NCBI GenBank assembly: GCA_028821405.1
Contig: JAPPGK010000075.1
Span: 1 to 53,992, forward strand
Origin: Gammaproteobacteria bacterium
Lineage (GTDB): Bacteria > Pseudomonadota > Gammaproteobacteria > Pseudomonadales > Azotimanducaceae
Length of the DNA stretch: 53,992 bases
Direction: 5' to 3'
This document shows, one piece after another, positions 1 through 12,437 of the stretch. The notes under the pieces are model-generated. The model was not told the DNA's origin. It did not search any database and saw nothing but the letters and a program-made list of their open reading frames with translations. The first letter of the stretch is position 1. Every line of letters begins with the position of its first letter. Both the position numbers and the translations under genes were made by a program.

Positions 1-55
1 GGGGTGACGCTTGCGGACACGCTGACGCGACGTTTGAGGCTTGACGTGACACTAG
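1..55 (+). repeat. Right end of a CTAG-flanked MITE (truncated by the window)
   Basis: These 55 bases match the last 55 bases of the element at 22153-22421 with four differences (compare 22367-22421). They end in the same terminal inverted repeat (22-55) and the same CTAG (52-55). The rest of the element lies outside the window. Only the end is visible, so its full length and other terminus cannot be judged. It abuts the deoxynucleoside kinase gene, and all plausible start codons of that gene (GTG 4, CTG 22, TTG 34, GTG 46) fall inside it. The repeat match is seen directly; the name MITE is an inference from the full copy. Confidence 0.85.
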
Positions 56-729
56 CGGAACCCGAACAGCCGGTCGCCGAGACACCCTGGGCGCCCCACT
101 ACATCGCCGTCGAGGGACCCATCGGCGTCGGCAAGACGACCTTGGCGCGTCGCCTCGCCGACACGTTCCACCGTCCGCTGGTGCTCGAACCCGCAACGGA
201 AAACCCGTTTCTCGACCGCTTCTACCGGGAGGGTCGACGGTATGCACTGCCCGCGCAGCTCTTCTTCCTGCTGCACCGGGCGAACCAAGTGGCCGGATTC
301 GCCCGCGACGACCTGTTGGGGCCAATCCTCGTGACCGACTTCATGATGGAGAAGGACCGCCTGTTCGCCGAGGCGACCCTCGACGAAAACGAACTCGAAC
401 TCTACGAGCAGATTCACCGCACGCTCGACATCCGTCCCCCGACGCCGGATCTGGTGATCTACCTGCAAGCGCCGGTGGCGGTCCTGCTCGACCGCATCCG
501 CCGACGCGGCATCGGCTACGAGCAACGCATCGATTCGGAATACGTCACGCTGCTAAGCGATGCCTACACCGAGTTCTTCCACGCCTACGAAGCCGCGCCG
601 CTGTTGATCATCAATGCATCGGAAATCGACTTCGCCGACAACGAGGCGCACTATCGGGCCTTGGTGGAAGAGATCCGAAACATGAACGGCCTACGCCACT
701 ACTTCAATCCGAGTCCCAGTCTCCTGTGA
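46..729 (+). CDS. Deoxynucleoside kinase (dAK/dGK-type), start codon inside a repeat
   Basis: Predicted to phosphorylate purine (or other) deoxynucleosides with ATP in the cytoplasm, feeding dNTP salvage. The P-loop GPIGVGKTT is at residues 24-32. It is followed by an acceptor-site helix and a TDFMMEKDRLFA segment, which in bacterial members of the dNK family sits where animal enzymes carry the ERS motif. An Arg-rich lid (DRIRRRG) follows. At about 227 residues the length is normal. GTG 46 is chosen because GAGG lies 6 nt upstream and the family normally starts only about 20-25 residues before the P-loop; GTG 4 is also open. Both lie in the repeat at 1-55, so the native N-terminus has probably been replaced. 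The gene lies just upstream of panB, as in many gammaproteobacteria where folK precedes it; folK is not visible here. Substrate preference cannot be read from the sequence. Confidence 0.88.
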   Translation: MTLAEPEQPVAETPWAPHYIAVEGPIGVGKTTLARRLADTFHRPLVLEPATENPFLDRFYREGRRYALPAQLFFLLHRANQVAGFARDDLLGPILVTDFMMEKDRLFAEATLDENELELYEQIHRTLDIRPPTPDLVIYLQAPVAVLLDRIRRRGIGYEQRIDSEYVTLLSDAYTEFFHAYEAAPLLIINASEIDFADNEAHYRALVEEIRNMNGLRHYFNPSPSLL

Positions 730-773
730 GTCGTCCGCGACCGCGTCTGCCGTAAGGTGTGGAGGATTTGCCG

Positions 774-1595
774 ATGAGCACCCAATCACGCAAGACACCG
801 GTTTCGCTGAACACGCTGCGCCAGAAGAAGGGCCGGGGACAGCGATTCGCGTCGCTCACGGCCTACGACGCGTTGTTCGCCGAGTTGATCTCGACATCGG
901 GTGTCGACGTGCTGCTGGTCGGCGATTCGCTCGGCATGGTTCTGCAAGGTCACGACAGCACGTTGCCGGTGACCCTCGACGACATGGTCTATCACATGAA
1001 CCACGTACGCCGGGGCAACCAGGGCGCGTTGATCATGGCCGACCTCCCCTTCATGAGCTATGCCTCGGAGTCCCAGTCGCTCGAGAGCGCCGCGGCCCTC
1101 ATGCGGGCGGGCGCGCACGTGGTCAAGCTGGAGGGAGGCGCCTGGCTTGCGGAGTCGACGCGCCTCTTGACCGAGCGCGGCATACCCGTATGTGCACACA
1201 TGGGGCTCACGCCGCAATCCATCAACCGCATTGGCGGCTATCGCGTCCAAGGGCGTGATCCCAGCCAGGCCCAGACGATGGTCGACGAGGCGCTGATCCT
1301 CCAGGATTCGGGCGCTTCGATAATCCTCGTGGAATGCGTGCCCGTCGACCTCGGTCAAAAAATCACCGAGCGCTTGGATGTGCCGGTGATCGGCATCGGG
1401 GCGGGCCCACACACCGACGGCCAGATCATGGTTATGCACGACATGCTGGGGCTCACACCGTCAAGCATTCGCGTACCGAAGTTCGTGAAGAACTTCCTGC
1501 CCGAGAGCGACGCCGGCATTCCCGGTGCTTTCCGCGCCTACGCCCAGGCCGTGAAGGCAGGGACATTCCCCGGGCCGGAACACTCGTTCACGTAG
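774..1595 (+). CDS. panB: 3-methyl-2-oxobutanoate hydroxymethyltransferase
   Basis: First committed step of pantothenate synthesis: transfers a hydroxymethyl group from 5,10-methylene-tetrahydrofolate to 2-oxoisovalerate, giving ketopantoate. The family signatures are clear: LTAYDALFAEL near the N-terminus, VGDSLGMVLQG (Mg-binding Asp), the VKLEGG strand, and GIGAGPHTDGQIMV toward the C-terminus. At 273 residues it is close to the usual 260-280. ATG 774 is preferred over the GTG at 759 because GGAGG sits 8 nt upstream. The next gene is panC, 37 bp downstream, so the two are very probably co-transcribed. panD (aspartate decarboxylase), often third in this set, is absent from the window. Confidence 0.97.
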   Translation: MSTQSRKTPVSLNTLRQKKGRGQRFASLTAYDALFAELISTSGVDVLLVGDSLGMVLQGHDSTLPVTLDDMVYHMNHVRRGNQGALIMADLPFMSYASESQSLESAAALMRAGAHVVKLEGGAWLAESTRLLTERGIPVCAHMGLTPQSINRIGGYRVQGRDPSQAQTMVDEALILQDSGASIILVECVPVDLGQKITERLDVPVIGIGAGPHTDGQIMVMHDMLGLTPSSIRVPKFVKNFLPESDAGIPGAFRAYAQAVKAGTFPGPEHSFT

Positions 1596-1632
1596 CCCTT
1601 CGGGAATTCCGGTTGGGCCGAGGGTAGGAACC

Positions 1633-2478
1633 TTGGATGTCGTTCGTGACATCGCCGAGCTACGCGGGACGCTGGACCCGGTGCGCCACCGGGTGATCGG
1701 CCTCGTGCCGACCATGGGCAATCTGCACGCCGGTCACGTCTCCCTGGTGCGGGCCTGCACCCTGGCCTGCGATGTCTCGGTCGTCTCGATCTTCGTCAAT
1801 CCAACCCAATTCGGCCCCAACGAGGACTTCGCAAGCTATCCACGCACGCTCACCGACGACTTGCGATTGCTTGCGCACAATGGCGCGGATGTGGTCTTCG
1901 AACCGCCCGTGGACGTCATGTATCCCGAAGGCCGGGAAAACCATGTCACCATAGCCGTTCCCTCCCTGGCGCATACGCTTTGCGGGGCGGCACGACCCGG
2001 TCACTTCGACGGCGTGGCCACGGTGGTGGCCAAGCTGTTCAACATCGTCACTCCGGACAAAGCCTTCTTCGGCGAGAAGGATTGGCAGCAATTGACCCTG
2101 ATCCGCACCATGGTGCGCCAGCTCGACATGCCGGTCGTGGTCGAAGGTGTCCCCACCGTCCGCGAGACGAGCGGACTCGCGATGTCGAGCCGCAACAACT
2201 ACCTCTCCGACGAGGAACGCCAACGCGCGGCGTTGATCAACAGGGTTCTTACCGGGATGAAGAAGGCCGTCGAGCAGGGGGAGAAGGACTACGCAAGTGC
2301 CGAAGCCCGGGGGCATCGGGTCTTGACCGAAGCAGGCTTCGATGTCGACTACGTCGCGGTACGCGACGCCGAGCGGCTGGTGGTCCCCGACGCCGATACC
2401 CGGACGCTCCGAATCCTCGCCGCGGCCCGATTGGGAGGCGCCCGGCTAATCGACAATGTCGGTGTGGAGATGCCGTGA
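1633..2478 (+). CDS. panC: Pantothenate synthetase (pantoate-beta-alanine ligase)
   Basis: Joins pantoate and beta-alanine through a pantoyl-adenylate intermediate, the last step of pantothenate synthesis. The nucleotidyltransferase HIGH-like motif appears in TMGNLHAGHVSLVR. The conserved IFVNPTQFGPNEDF and the KMSKS-like SSRNNYLS are also present. Length is 281 residues, as expected. The start is a TTG at 1633: translating from it gives MDVVRDIAELR, matching the usual PanC N-terminus, and the next in-frame start (GTG 1681) would delete it. A weak AGGGTAGG lies just upstream. The stop TGA overlaps the GTG start proposed for pgi, suggesting coupling to the next gene. Confidence 0.96.
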   Translation: MDVVRDIAELRGTLDPVRHRVIGLVPTMGNLHAGHVSLVRACTLACDVSVVSIFVNPTQFGPNEDFASYPRTLTDDLRLLAHNGADVVFEPPVDVMYPEGRENHVTIAVPSLAHTLCGAARPGHFDGVATVVAKLFNIVTPDKAFFGEKDWQQLTLIRTMVRQLDMPVVVEGVPTVRETSGLAMSSRNNYLSDEERQRAALINRVLTGMKKAVEQGEKDYASAEARGHRVLTEAGFDVDYVAVRDAERLVVPDADTRTLRILAAARLGGARLIDNVGVEMP

Positions 2479-4051
2479 AACGATCCATGACAACACCCTC
2501 GCGACCCCCCCAGGAACTCGCCGCCTGGCAGTCGCTGGCTCGGCTCGCCGAGCGTCGCACGAGCGCTAGCGCGATGCCTTCGGGCGGGCGCGCGACCGCT
2601 CGCTCGCGACGTCTCGGGCCGCTACTCGTCGACTATTCCAGGCAATTGATCGACGACGAAGTCGTCGACGCTCTCATGGACCTCGCCGTCGAGAGCGAGT
2701 TGGCGGGCGCGATCGACGACCTGTTCTCGGGGGTGCCGATCAACAACACCGACAACAGGCCGGTCCTGCACACGCTTCTCAGGGCACCCGACGAAGCATG
2801 TCCCGACGAAGTTGCCGAAGAACGGGAACGCTTTCTCGCCGTCGCGGAGGCGCTACGGGTCGGCGAACGCCGCGGCTACACCGGCAAGCCGTACGACGCC
2901 GTGGTGGTGATCGGCATCGGCGGCTCTCAACTCGGCCCGGAACTGGTCGTCGACGCGCTCAAGACGCCGCACGGGCTAAACGTGAGGTTCCTGGCCAATG
3001 TAGACGGTGCCGCCGCCACCGGGGCGCTTGCCGGGTTGGATCCCGCGACGACGCTGGTCATCGTGGTCTCGAAGAGCTTCACGACCTTGGAACCGCGCGT
3101 CAACGCGGAGACGACCCGCAGTTGGTTCCTGGAGCGGACCTGCGAACCCGGCGCCCTCGCCGAGCACTTCCTGGCCGTCACCGCCAACCAAGACGCCGCC
3201 GCCGAGTTCGGTATTCCGCCCGAGAACCGATTTAGCGTTTGGGATTGGGTCGGCGGCCGGTTCTCCCTGTGGTCCGCGGCGGGACTGCCCATCACCCTCG
3301 CAATTGGCCGCGACGGATTCGACGAGCTGCTCGCCGGCGCGCGCATGGTGGACGATCACTTCCGCGAGATGCCGTTTGCGGACAACATTCCCGTGATCCT
3401 GGCATTGCTTGCCGTCTGGAACACCAACTTCCACGGCATGGCCAGCCACGCGATACTCCCCTACGACCGCCGGCTTCGACTCCTGACGAGCTACCTGCAA
3501 CAACTCGAAACGGAGAGCAACGGCAAATCGGTGCGGCGCGACGGCACCACCGTGGGGACGCATACCGCGCCCGTGGTGTGGGGCGGCGAGGAGACCAACG
3601 GTCAGCACGCCTTCCACCAACTCCTTCACCAGGGAACTCGGGCGTTCAGCGCCGATTTCATCGCCGTGGCCCGGGCCGGGCACGACCTGAAAGTCCATCA
3701 CGACTGGCTGCTCGCCAACTGCCTAGCGCAGAGCAAGGCGATGAAGGAGGGACGCCGCGCCGAAGGTCCCCTTGGCAGCCACCGATCCGTCCCCGGCAAC
3801 CACCCGACCACAACCCTGATGCTCGACGAATTGAGCCCCCGGTCGCTGGGCGCGTTGCTGGCACTCTACGAGCACAAGGTGTTCTGCCTCGGCGCGATCT
3901 GGCAAATTAACGCATTCGACCAGTGGGGCGTTGAGCTTGGCAAGGAACTCGCCGGGCCGATCTATGATGAACTCGCCGGCGGCGATGACCGGGGCGCGCA
4001 GCACGACGCATCCACTGCCGCGCTACTCACCCAGCTAAAAAGGGCACGTTG

Positions 4052-4052
<1 letters not shown>
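2475..4052 (+). CDS. pgi: Glucose-6-phosphate isomerase
   Basis: Interconverts glucose-6-phosphate and fructose-6-phosphate in glycolysis and gluconeogenesis. Visible signatures are [15 protein letters not shown], the phosphate-loop [30 protein letters not shown], and the active-site region [19 protein letters not shown] with a [10 protein letters not shown] segment after it. The start GTG 2475 overlaps the panC stop (GTGA) and has GGAG 5 nt upstream; ATG 2487 is an alternative. At 525 residues it is slightly shorter than the roughly 550 of E. coli Pgi. An open frame runs further upstream to 1980 but only through panC sequence. The stop overlaps the acs ATG by one base. Confidence 0.96.
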
Positions 4053-5983
<1,931 letters not shown>

Positions 5984-5984
5984 T

Positions 5985-6005
5985 GGCCGTTCGCCGAACG
6001 CGGCC
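5985..6005. terminator. Candidate bidirectional hairpin between acs and pnp
   Basis: A GC-rich hairpin lies in the 60-bp gap between two convergent genes. GGCC-GTTC pairs with GAAC-GGCC around a 3-nt loop, with a two-base bulge. Neither side has a convincing T-run, so intrinsic termination is uncertain. Position and symmetry are the only support. Confidence 0.3.
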
Positions 6006-6043
6006 GTTCCATACCGCCGTTGCGGGTGCCTCCTGAGGTTGCC

Positions 6044-8143
6044 CTACGAGTCGGCCGTCGCGTAGTTCTGCACCTCCTTCATGGAGAGCTTGATGCGACC
6101 GCGCTGGTCCGTGTCCAGGCAGACCACCTCGACCTCCTGGCCTTCCTCGAGATAGTCGCTGACCTTCTCGACGCGCTCCTCGGCGATCTGGGAAATGTGC
6201 AGCAGACCGTCCTTGCCCGGAAGGATGTTGACGAACGCGCCGAAGTCGACGATGCGTTCCACCCGACCCTGGTAGATGCGCCCGACCTCCGCTTCCGCGG
6301 TGATTTCCTGGATCCGGGCGACTGCGGCATCCTTCGAGTCGGCGTCCTCGGCGTAGATCCGAACGCTGCCGTCGTCTTCGACATCCACCTCCGCACCGGT
6401 CTCCTCCGTGATGGAACGGATCGTGGCACCGCCCTTGCCGATGATGTCGCGAATCTTCTCGGGGTCCACCTTCAGCACGACCATCGTCGGGGCGTTCTCG
6501 GAGACGGTCTCCCGGGACTTGGCGAGAACCTTGTTCATTTCCCCGAGAATATGCAGGCGCGCATCCAAGGCCTGGGTGAGCGCGGTCTCCATGACCTCCT
6601 CGGTGATCCCGTCGATCTTGATGTCCATCTGTAGCGCCGTGACGCCGTGGGAGGTGCCGGCCACCTTGAAGTCCATGTCGCCCAAGTGGTCTTCGTCGCC
6701 CAAGATGTCCGTCAGCACGGCGAACCGGTCACCTTCCTTCACCAGCCCCATCGCAACGCCGGCAACCGGTGCGCGCATGGGCACACCCGCGTCCATCAGC
6801 GCCAGCGAGCTTCCGCAGACACTCGCCATCGAACTCGAGCCATTGCTCTCGGTGATCTCGGATACCACCCGCACCGTGTAAGGAAAGTCTTCTTCGGTCG
6901 GCAGGCAGGCCGAGATGCCACGGCGGGCCAAGTTGCCATGGCCGATTTCTCGACGCTTGGGGCTGCCCAGGAAGCCTTCCTCGCCGACGCTGTAGGGCGG
7001 GAAGTTGTAGTGCAGCATGAAGTGGTCCTTGAAGGTTCCTTCCAGGGTCTCCACCAACTTCGCATCGCGCAGCGTACCCAGCGTCGCCACCACGATGGCC
7101 TGCGTTTCGCCGCGCTGGAACAACGCGGAGCCGTGCGTCTTCGGCAGAATGCCGACTTCGACGTTGATCGGGCGCACCGTCCTGGCATCGCGGCCATCGA
7201 TTCTCGGTTCGCCGTCAAGCACGCTTTGGCGCACCAGGCTTTTCTCGAGTTTGTAGAACGCCTCGACGATGTCGTCGTCCTCGAAACCGCTGTCTTCTCC
7301 CCCGCATTGCGTGAGCACCGCTTCGCGCGCTTCCCGGACCTTGTTTTGGCGTTCCTGCTTGTCGGTCGTCCGGTATGCCCCGGCAAGCGCTTCGCGAGCC
7401 GCTGCGTCGACCTTCTCGACAAGCGCCGCGTCCATCACCGGCGACTGGAACTCCCACCTCGGCTTACCGGCTTCGGCCGCGAGTTCCTTGATCGCTCGGA
7501 TGGCAATCTGCATTTCCTGATGCGCGTAGAGAACCCCGCCGAGCATCTGGTCCTCGGACAGTTCGTCCGCCTCCGACTCGACCATCAGTACCGCCGATTC
7601 CGTTCCGGCTACGACCATGTTGAGCGCCGAGTCGGACAATGCCTCGTAACCTGGATTCAGCAGGTACCGTCCGTCTGCGTAGCCGACCCGCGCGGCCCCG
7701 ATCGGCCCGTTGAACGGGATTCCCGATACAGCGAGGGCCGCAGACGATCCGATCAGCGAGATGACGTCGGGATCCATGTCCCTGTCCACCGACATGACGG
7801 TGGCGATGACCTGGACTGCGTTCATGAACCCATCCGGGAACAGGGGCCGAATCGGTCGGTCGATCAACCTCGAGGTCAGCGTCTCCTTGTCGGAAGGTCG
7901 TCCCTCGCGACGCGGAAATCCGCCAGGAATCTTGCCCGCGGCATACGATTTCTCTTGGTAGTTTACCGTGAGCGGGAAAAAGTCCTGCCCCACGTTCGGT
8001 TTGGGGTTGGCTACAACCGTGCACAGAACGACGGTGTCACCCATGCTCGCCATGACGCTCCCCGTCGCCTGCTTGGCGATCTTGTTGGTTTCCAAGACGA
8101 CCTTGTGGTCGCCAAACTGAAACTCTTTTCTTACTGGACTCAA
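6044..8143 (-). CDS. pnp: Polyribonucleotide nucleotidyltransferase
   Basis: Phosphorolytic 3'-5' exoribonuclease, normally a trimer and part of the RNA degradosome. It shows two RNase PH-like domains (residues about 10-140 and 310-450), a KH domain ([17 protein letters not shown] region, about 555-615) and a C-terminal S1 domain ([19 protein letters not shown], about 620-690). At 699 residues it is full length. The start is TTG at 8143, with AAGGAG 8 nt upstream; translation then gives [15 protein letters not shown], a normal PNPase N-terminus. It follows rpsO by only 28 bp, too little for the long RNase III hairpin that governs pnp autoregulation in E. coli. It is last in the nusA-type cluster. 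Confidence 0.98.
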   Translation of the reverse strand: MSPVRKEFQFGDHKVVLETNKIAKQATGSVMASMGDTVVLCTVVANPKPNVGQDFFPLTVNYQEKSYAAGKIPGGFPRREGRPSDKETLTSRLIDRPIRPLFPDGFMNAVQVIATVMSVDRDMDPDVISLIGSSAALAVSGIPFNGPIGAARVGYADGRYLLNPGYEALSDSALNMVVAGTESAVLMVESEADELSEDQMLGGVLYAHQEMQIAIRAIKELAAEAGKPRWEFQSPVMDAALVEKVDAAAREALAGAYRTTDKQERQNKVREAREAVLTQCGGEDSGFEDDDIVEAFYKLEKSLVRQSVLDGEPRIDGRDARTVRPINVEVGILPKTHGSALFQRGETQAIVVATLGTLRDAKLVETLEGTFKDHFMLHYNFPPYSVGEEGFLGSPKRREIGHGNLARRGISACLPTEEDFPYTVRVVSEITESNGSSSMASVCGSSLALMDAGVPMRAPVAGVAMGLVKEGDRFAVLTDILGDEDHLGDMDFKVAGTSHGVTALQMDIKIDGITEEVMETALTQALDARLHILGEMNKVLAKSRETVSENAPTMVVLKVDPEKIRDIIGKGGATIRSITEETGAEVDVEDDGSVRIYAEDADSKDAAVARIQEITAEAEVGRIYQGRVERIVDFGAFVNILPGKDGLLHISQIAEERVEKVSDYLEEGQEVEVVCLDTDQRGRIKLSMKEVQNYATADS

Positions 8144-8171
8144 TTTACTTCTCCTTTCTAAACTCTTTCCG

Positions 8172-8441
8172 TTATCTACGAAGACCTAAACGTGCAATCA
8201 GCGACGAATAACGCTGCTGGTCTTTGCCTCTCAAGTAATCCAAGAGCTTTCGACGCCGGTTGATCATGCGAATCAATCCGCGGCGTGAATGGTGATCCTT
8301 GCCATGCGCTCGAAAGTGTTCCTGGAGTGAATTGATGTTGTAGGTCAGCAACGCCACCTGCACTTCCGGAGAACCGGTGTCGTTGTCATCCAAGCGATAG
8401 TCTTCGACTATCTTTTTTTTGGTTTCGGCTGCCAAAGCCAT
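8172..8441 (-). CDS. rpsO: 30S ribosomal protein S15
   Basis: Primary 16S rRNA-binding protein of the small-subunit platform. The 89-residue product has the typical [15 protein letters not shown] start, the [10 protein letters not shown] helix and the [20 protein letters not shown] rRNA-binding segment, ending in [12 protein letters not shown] 8441 has GAGAAA a few bases upstream. The 105-bp leader between truB and rpsO (8442-8546) contains an imperfect AAGGG...CCCTT pairing near the start. That could be part of an S15 autoregulatory fold, but I could not establish one. Confidence 0.97.
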   Translation of the reverse strand: MALAAETKKKIVEDYRLDDNDTGSPEVQVALLTYNINSLQEHFRAHGKDHHSRRGLIRMINRRRKLLDYLRGKDQQRYSSLIARLGLRR

Positions 8442-8546
8442 GCATTTTTCTCCAATATGCCAATTAAAGACTCAAGGGCACCGCGCATATGTACAGTTGT
8501 CCCTTTCACCGTTATCCACTGTGCTACCAACGGACTACGTTCGTGA

Positions 8547-9458
8547 TCAGACGATGAGTCGCCTTGGGGCGACACGTCCATCGTTCAAGATTTCGCCAAC
8601 GCCGATGAAACGGCCGTCGTCGTTCTCCTGTTCGTAAAGCCGCACCCAACCCTGGGTCGGGGCGTGGGGTACCAGTACCGGCTGTCCCTGCTTGAGGTAG
8701 AACGCCGGCGCACCCGCTAGCTCCACCGGCGGCCACTGGCCGACAGCCGTCGCCACGGGCTGCAACAAGCTATCGAGCTTGCCGAGTTCCGCCATACGGG
8801 ACATTTCGTCGAACGTGACGAGGTCGTTCTCCCGGTAGGGCCCGGCGGTCGTGCGTCGGAGCGCTTCGACGTGGGCGCCGCAACCAAGCATTTCACCCAA
8901 GTCGTGGGCAATGGTGCGCACGTAGGTGCCCTTGCTGCAGTGAACCTCCAGGACCAGGCGGTCGTCCGCGTAGTCCACAATCTCGTTGCGGTAAATCGTG
9001 ACGGGCCTCGCCTCGCGCTCGATTTCGATTCCCTGCCGGGCCAGTTTGTAAAGGGGCTTGCCCTGGTGCTTGACGGCCGAGAACATCGACGGCACTTGTT
9101 CGATCTCGCCGCGGAACCCCTCCAACGCCGCGTCGATGCGTGCGCGGGACACGGCGCCCACCTCGCGTTCCTTAAGTACCGTGCCATCGGCATCGCCGCT
9201 GTCCGTGGATACACCAAGGCGCAACGTCGCCACGTAGGTCTTGTCGGACGTCAGGAGATACTGCGAGAACTTCGTTGCGTCGCCAAGACACAGTGGAAGC
9301 ACGCCGGTGGCCAGCGGATCCAGGCTGCCCGTGTGTCCCACCTTGCGTGCCGCAAACAGCCGCTTGACGCGTTGAACCGCCTCGTTGGAGCTCATCCCCC
9401 GGGGCTTGTCGAGAACAATGACGCCATTCACGTCGCGGCCACGCCGCCTACGTCCCAT
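8547..9458 (-). CDS. truB: tRNA pseudouridine(55) synthase
   Basis: Makes pseudouridine at position 55 in the T-loop of most tRNAs. The catalytic motif GSLDPLATGVLPLCLG contains the essential Asp. VNGVIVLDKPRGMSSNEAV at the N-terminus and KTYVATLRLGVSTDSGDADG follow the family pattern, and a PUA-like C-terminal region is present. Start ATG 9458 is chosen because AAGGAG lies 9 nt upstream; it gives 303 residues and overlaps the end of rbfA by 11 bp. A longer frame begins at 9482 without better signals. Confidence 0.96.
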   Translation of the reverse strand: MGRRRRGRDVNGVIVLDKPRGMSSNEAVQRVKRLFAARKVGHTGSLDPLATGVLPLCLGDATKFSQYLLTSDKTYVATLRLGVSTDSGDADGTVLKEREVGAVSRARIDAALEGFRGEIEQVPSMFSAVKHQGKPLYKLARQGIEIEREARPVTIYRNEIVDYADDRLVLEVHCSKGTYVRTIAHDLGEMLGCGAHVEALRRTTAGPYRENDLVTFDEMSRMAELGKLDSLLQPVATAVGQWPPVELAGAPAFYLKQGQPVLVPHAPTQGWVRLYEQENDDGRFIGVGEILNDGRVAPRRLIV

Positions 9459-9840
9459 GGCTTCCACTCCTTGCCTGCACATTGCTCTGATCGAGGCTCA
9501 CGGCATGATCGATGAGGGCGTTGATCCGGGCACCCCGCTCGGGCAGGTCGTCGTAGTGGAAACGCAGCCGCGGCGTCTTGCGCCAGCCCTGTCGTTTGGC
9601 GACGGCGGTGCGCAGGAATCCCGCCGCTTTGCGTAGCACCGCCACCAATTCTTGCTGCGCCGCCTTGTCCGTCGCCTCGACGGACGACACGTAGACATCG
9701 GCGACCGCGAAATCGCGGCTGACCGACACATCGGTGACCGACAGCATCGACACGCGCGGATCCCGCATTTGTGTCAGTACGACGGAGGCCAGTTGCGCGC
9801 GTATGAAGTCGGCGATGCGGTCTGCGCGGTCGGGCGTCAT
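9448..9840 (-). CDS. rbfA: Ribosome-binding factor A
   Basis: Cold-shock and 30S maturation factor that binds free 30S subunits near helix 1 of 16S rRNA. The single KH-like domain is recognisable: [42 protein letters not shown], and a C-terminal [20 protein letters not shown]. At 130 residues it is typical. Its ATG overlaps the infB stop (ATGA), which suggests translational coupling. It ends 11 bp inside truB. Confidence 0.96.
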   Translation of the reverse strand: MTPDRADRIADFIRAQLASVVLTQMRDPRVSMLSVTDVSVSRDFAVADVYVSSVEATDKAAQQELVAVLRKAAGFLRTAVAKRQGWRKTPRLRFHYDDLPERGARINALIDHAVSLDQSNVQARSGSHGT

Positions 9841-12437
9841 ACAGCCGTTTCAGACGCAGCCAACGCCGGCTCCTGCGGGCGCAGCTCGGCACCGAGCGCC
9901 CTTGCCACGGTCCTCGACTCGAACACCTCGATCAAGTCGCCGACGCGCACGTCGTTGTAGTTGCGTACACCAATCCCGCACTCGAGGCCGTTGCGAACCT
10001 CCGTCACATCGTCCTTCACTCGACGCAGGGACTCGAGTTCCCCTTCGAAGATCACGACGTTGTCACGCAGGACGCGGATGCTCTTGTTGCGGGCCACCGT
10101 ACCGTCCACCACCATGCAGCCGGCAATCTGGCCGAACCGCGGCGAGTGGAAGACCTGGCGAACTTCCGCCACGCCGAGAATCTCCTCGCGGATCTCCGGC
10201 GCCAGCATGCCCTCGAGAATCGCCTTGATGTCGTCGAGCAACTCGTAGATGACACTGTAGTAGCGCAAGTCGATGGACTCGCGCTCGATAATGGTCTTGG
10301 CGGCACGATCGGCGCGGGTGTTGAAGCCGAAAATGGCCGCGCCGTAGGTCATTGCCATGTTGGCGTCGGACTCCGTGATGCCGCCAACCCCCGACGCCAG
10401 GACGTTCACCGAAACCTCGGTATTGCCGATGTCGGCGCAGGCCTTGGTAATCGCCTCCAAGGATCCGCGCACGTCCGCCTTCACGATGAGCTTGAGTACG
10501 CGCTTCTCGCCCTGTCCCAAGTTCGCGAACATGCTCTCGAAGGACGCGACTTTCTGGCTGGCGTGGCGTTGTGCCTGGCTTCGACCGGCGCGGAAGTCCG
10601 CCACTTCGCGGGCTTGACGTTCGCCAGCCACCGCGGAGAACTCGTCGCCGGCTTCGGGCGTGCTGTTCAAGCCGAGCATCTCCACCGGCGCCGACGGCGG
10701 TGCCTCCTGGACGTTTTCGCCGCGTTCGTTGGCGAGCGCTCTCACCCGTCCGAAGCACTCCCCCGCGACAATCACATCGCCGCGTTTGAGGGTTCCGTTC
10801 TGTACCAGCAACGTTGCGACGGGACCGCGCCCGCGATCTAGGCGCGACTCGATGACCACGCCCTGACCTGGCGCGTCGGGTACCGCGATGAGTTCGAGAA
10901 GCTCCGCCTGCAGGATCACGGCCTCCAGCAGGGTGTCGATGCCTTCGCCGGTCTCCGCGGACACCTCGATAAACTGGGTCGTTCCGCCCCAATCCTCGGG
11001 AATGACGCCGAGCGCGCTGAGTTCGTTCTTGACCCGTTCTGGATCGGCGGCCTCCAAGTCGATCTTGTTGACGGCAACCACCAGGGGCACGTCGGCCGCC
11101 CGCGCATGCTGGACCGCCTCTTGTGTCTGCGGCATCACGCCGTCATCCGCCGCGACCACGAGAATGACCACGTCCGTGGACTTCGCGCCCCGGGCGCGCA
11201 TCGCCGTGAAGGCCGCATGCCCCGGGGTGTCGATGAACGTGATGTTCCCGTGCTCGGTCTCGACGTGGTATGCCCCGATGTGCTGCGTGATGCCGCCGGC
11301 TTCGCCGGCCACCACCCGTGTGTGGCGTATGTAGTCGAGGAGCGAGGTCTTGCCATGATCGACGTGGCCCATGACGGTGACCACGGGCGGGCGGGGATGC
11401 CGTTCGCCTTCGACCTGGAGCGATTTCTCGAGATCCTGCTCCACCTCGTTTTCGGCCACGATCTTGACCTTGTGGCCAAGCTCCTCGACGAGCAGCACGG
11501 CCGTGTCCTGGTCGAGAACCTGGTTGATGGTGGCCATGACGCCCATGCCCATCAAGGCCTTGATCACCTCGCCGGCCTTGACGGTCATGCGCTGGGCCAG
11601 CTCGCCAACCGTGGCGACCTCGCCGATCTCGACTTCGCGAACGATGAACTCCTGGGGCTTCTCGAACTCGCCGCCCTGCTTCTCAACGGTGAGATGGCGA
11701 CGCTTGGTTCGCCGCGACTCGTGCTTGAGCGACAACTCGCGTCGGCGCACCCTGCCGTCGCCGAACTCGTCCTCCCGCCCGCCGCGGTCTCGATGCCGGG
11801 CCGCGGCCCGGCCCGGTGCCCGCCGGTTTCCGCTCTCGGCCGCACGCGCTTCGGCCTGGGCCTTGGCCGCCGCTTCCGCCGCGGCCTGCGCCACCGCCTC
11901 CGGCGATGCCTCGGCACGACGTTTCTCGGCTTGTTGGGCCTCTGCCGCCGCCTCGGCCTTCGCGGCAGCCTCCACGCGGAGGCGTTCCTCTTCCTCGGCC
12001 TTGCGCTGGGCTTCCTGACGGCGTGCTTCCTCCTCCGCCGCCTTGCGCTTGAGATCCTCTTCGCGGATTCGTTCCGCCTCGATCTGCGCCTGGGTGGGCG
12101 CGGCAGCCGCAGACGGCGCCTCGCTTTCCGCCTGCGCGGGCGCCCGCCGCACGAAGACCTTCTTCTTGCGGGTTTCGACCTTGACGGCCGTGCCGCGTCC
12201 ACCCTTGCCGGTTCTGAGGGTACTGACGTTGCGGCGGCGAACCGTGATCTGTTTCTGCTGCTCGGCGCGGTCGGTCTGCCGACGCCGTACGAAACCCAGC
12301 AGTTGCGTCTTCTGGTCGTCCGAGACGATCTCGTCGTCCCGTTCGTGCGGGAGGCCCGCCTGCTGCATGAGCTTCAGCAGGTCGTCGGACGGGCGCTTCA
12401 GCGTCGCTGCAAGCTGTCCTACCGTGACGTCAACCAT
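9837..12437 (-). CDS. infB: Translation initiation factor IF-2
   Basis: GTPase that delivers fMet-tRNA to the 30S subunit and promotes subunit joining. It has an N-terminal IF2_N domain ([16 protein letters not shown]), then a long Ala/Glu/Arg-rich, probably coiled-coil and disordered stretch (about residues 95-240). A second IF2_N-like domain follows, then the G domain with [19 protein letters not shown] (G1), the DTPGHAAF G3 motif and VAVNKIDLE (G4). Domains II, III and the fMet-binding C2 domain come last. ATG 12437 is the conserved start (866 residues) and overlaps nusA by 8 bp; the frame is open to 12491. Confidence 0.97.
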   Translation of the reverse strand: MVDVTVGQLAATLKRPSDDLLKLMQQAGLPHERDDEIVSDDQKTQLLGFVRRRQTDRAEQQKQITVRRRNVSTLRTGKGGRGTAVKVETRKKKVFVRRAPAQAESEAPSAAAAPTQAQIEAERIREEDLKRKAAEEEARRQEAQRKAEEEERLRVEAAAKAEAAAEAQQAEKRRAEASPEAVAQAAAEAAAKAQAEARAAESGNRRAPGRAAARHRDRGGREDEFGDGRVRRRELSLKHESRRTKRRHLTVEKQGGEFEKPQEFIVREVEIGEVATVGELAQRMTVKAGEVIKALMGMGVMATINQVLDQDTAVLLVEELGHKVKIVAENEVEQDLEKSLQVEGERHPRPPVVTVMGHVDHGKTSLLDYIRHTRVVAGEAGGITQHIGAYHVETEHGNITFIDTPGHAAFTAMRARGAKSTDVVILVVAADDGVMPQTQEAVQHARAADVPLVVAVNKIDLEAADPERVKNELSALGVIPEDWGGTTQFIEVSAETGEGIDTLLEAVILQAELLELIAVPDAPGQGVVIESRLDRGRGPVATLLVQNGTLKRGDVIVAGECFGRVRALANERGENVQEAPPSAPVEMLGLNSTPEAGDEFSAVAGERQAREVADFRAGRSQAQRHASQKVASFESMFANLGQGEKRVLKLIVKADVRGSLEAITKACADIGNTEVSVNVLASGVGGITESDANMAMTYGAAIFGFNTRADRAAKTIIERESIDLRYYSVIYELLDDIKAILEGMLAPEIREEILGVAEVRQVFHSPRFGQIAGCMVVDGTVARNKSIRVLRDNVVIFEGELESLRRVKDDVTEVRNGLECGIGVRNYNDVRVGDLIEVFESRTVARALGAELRPQEPALAASETAV

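Noticed and set aside
8442-8546. Possible S15 autoregulatory pseudoknot in the rpsO leader
   Set aside because: Only an imperfect AAGGG/CCCTT pairing was found; no second helix or overlap with the start could be shown.
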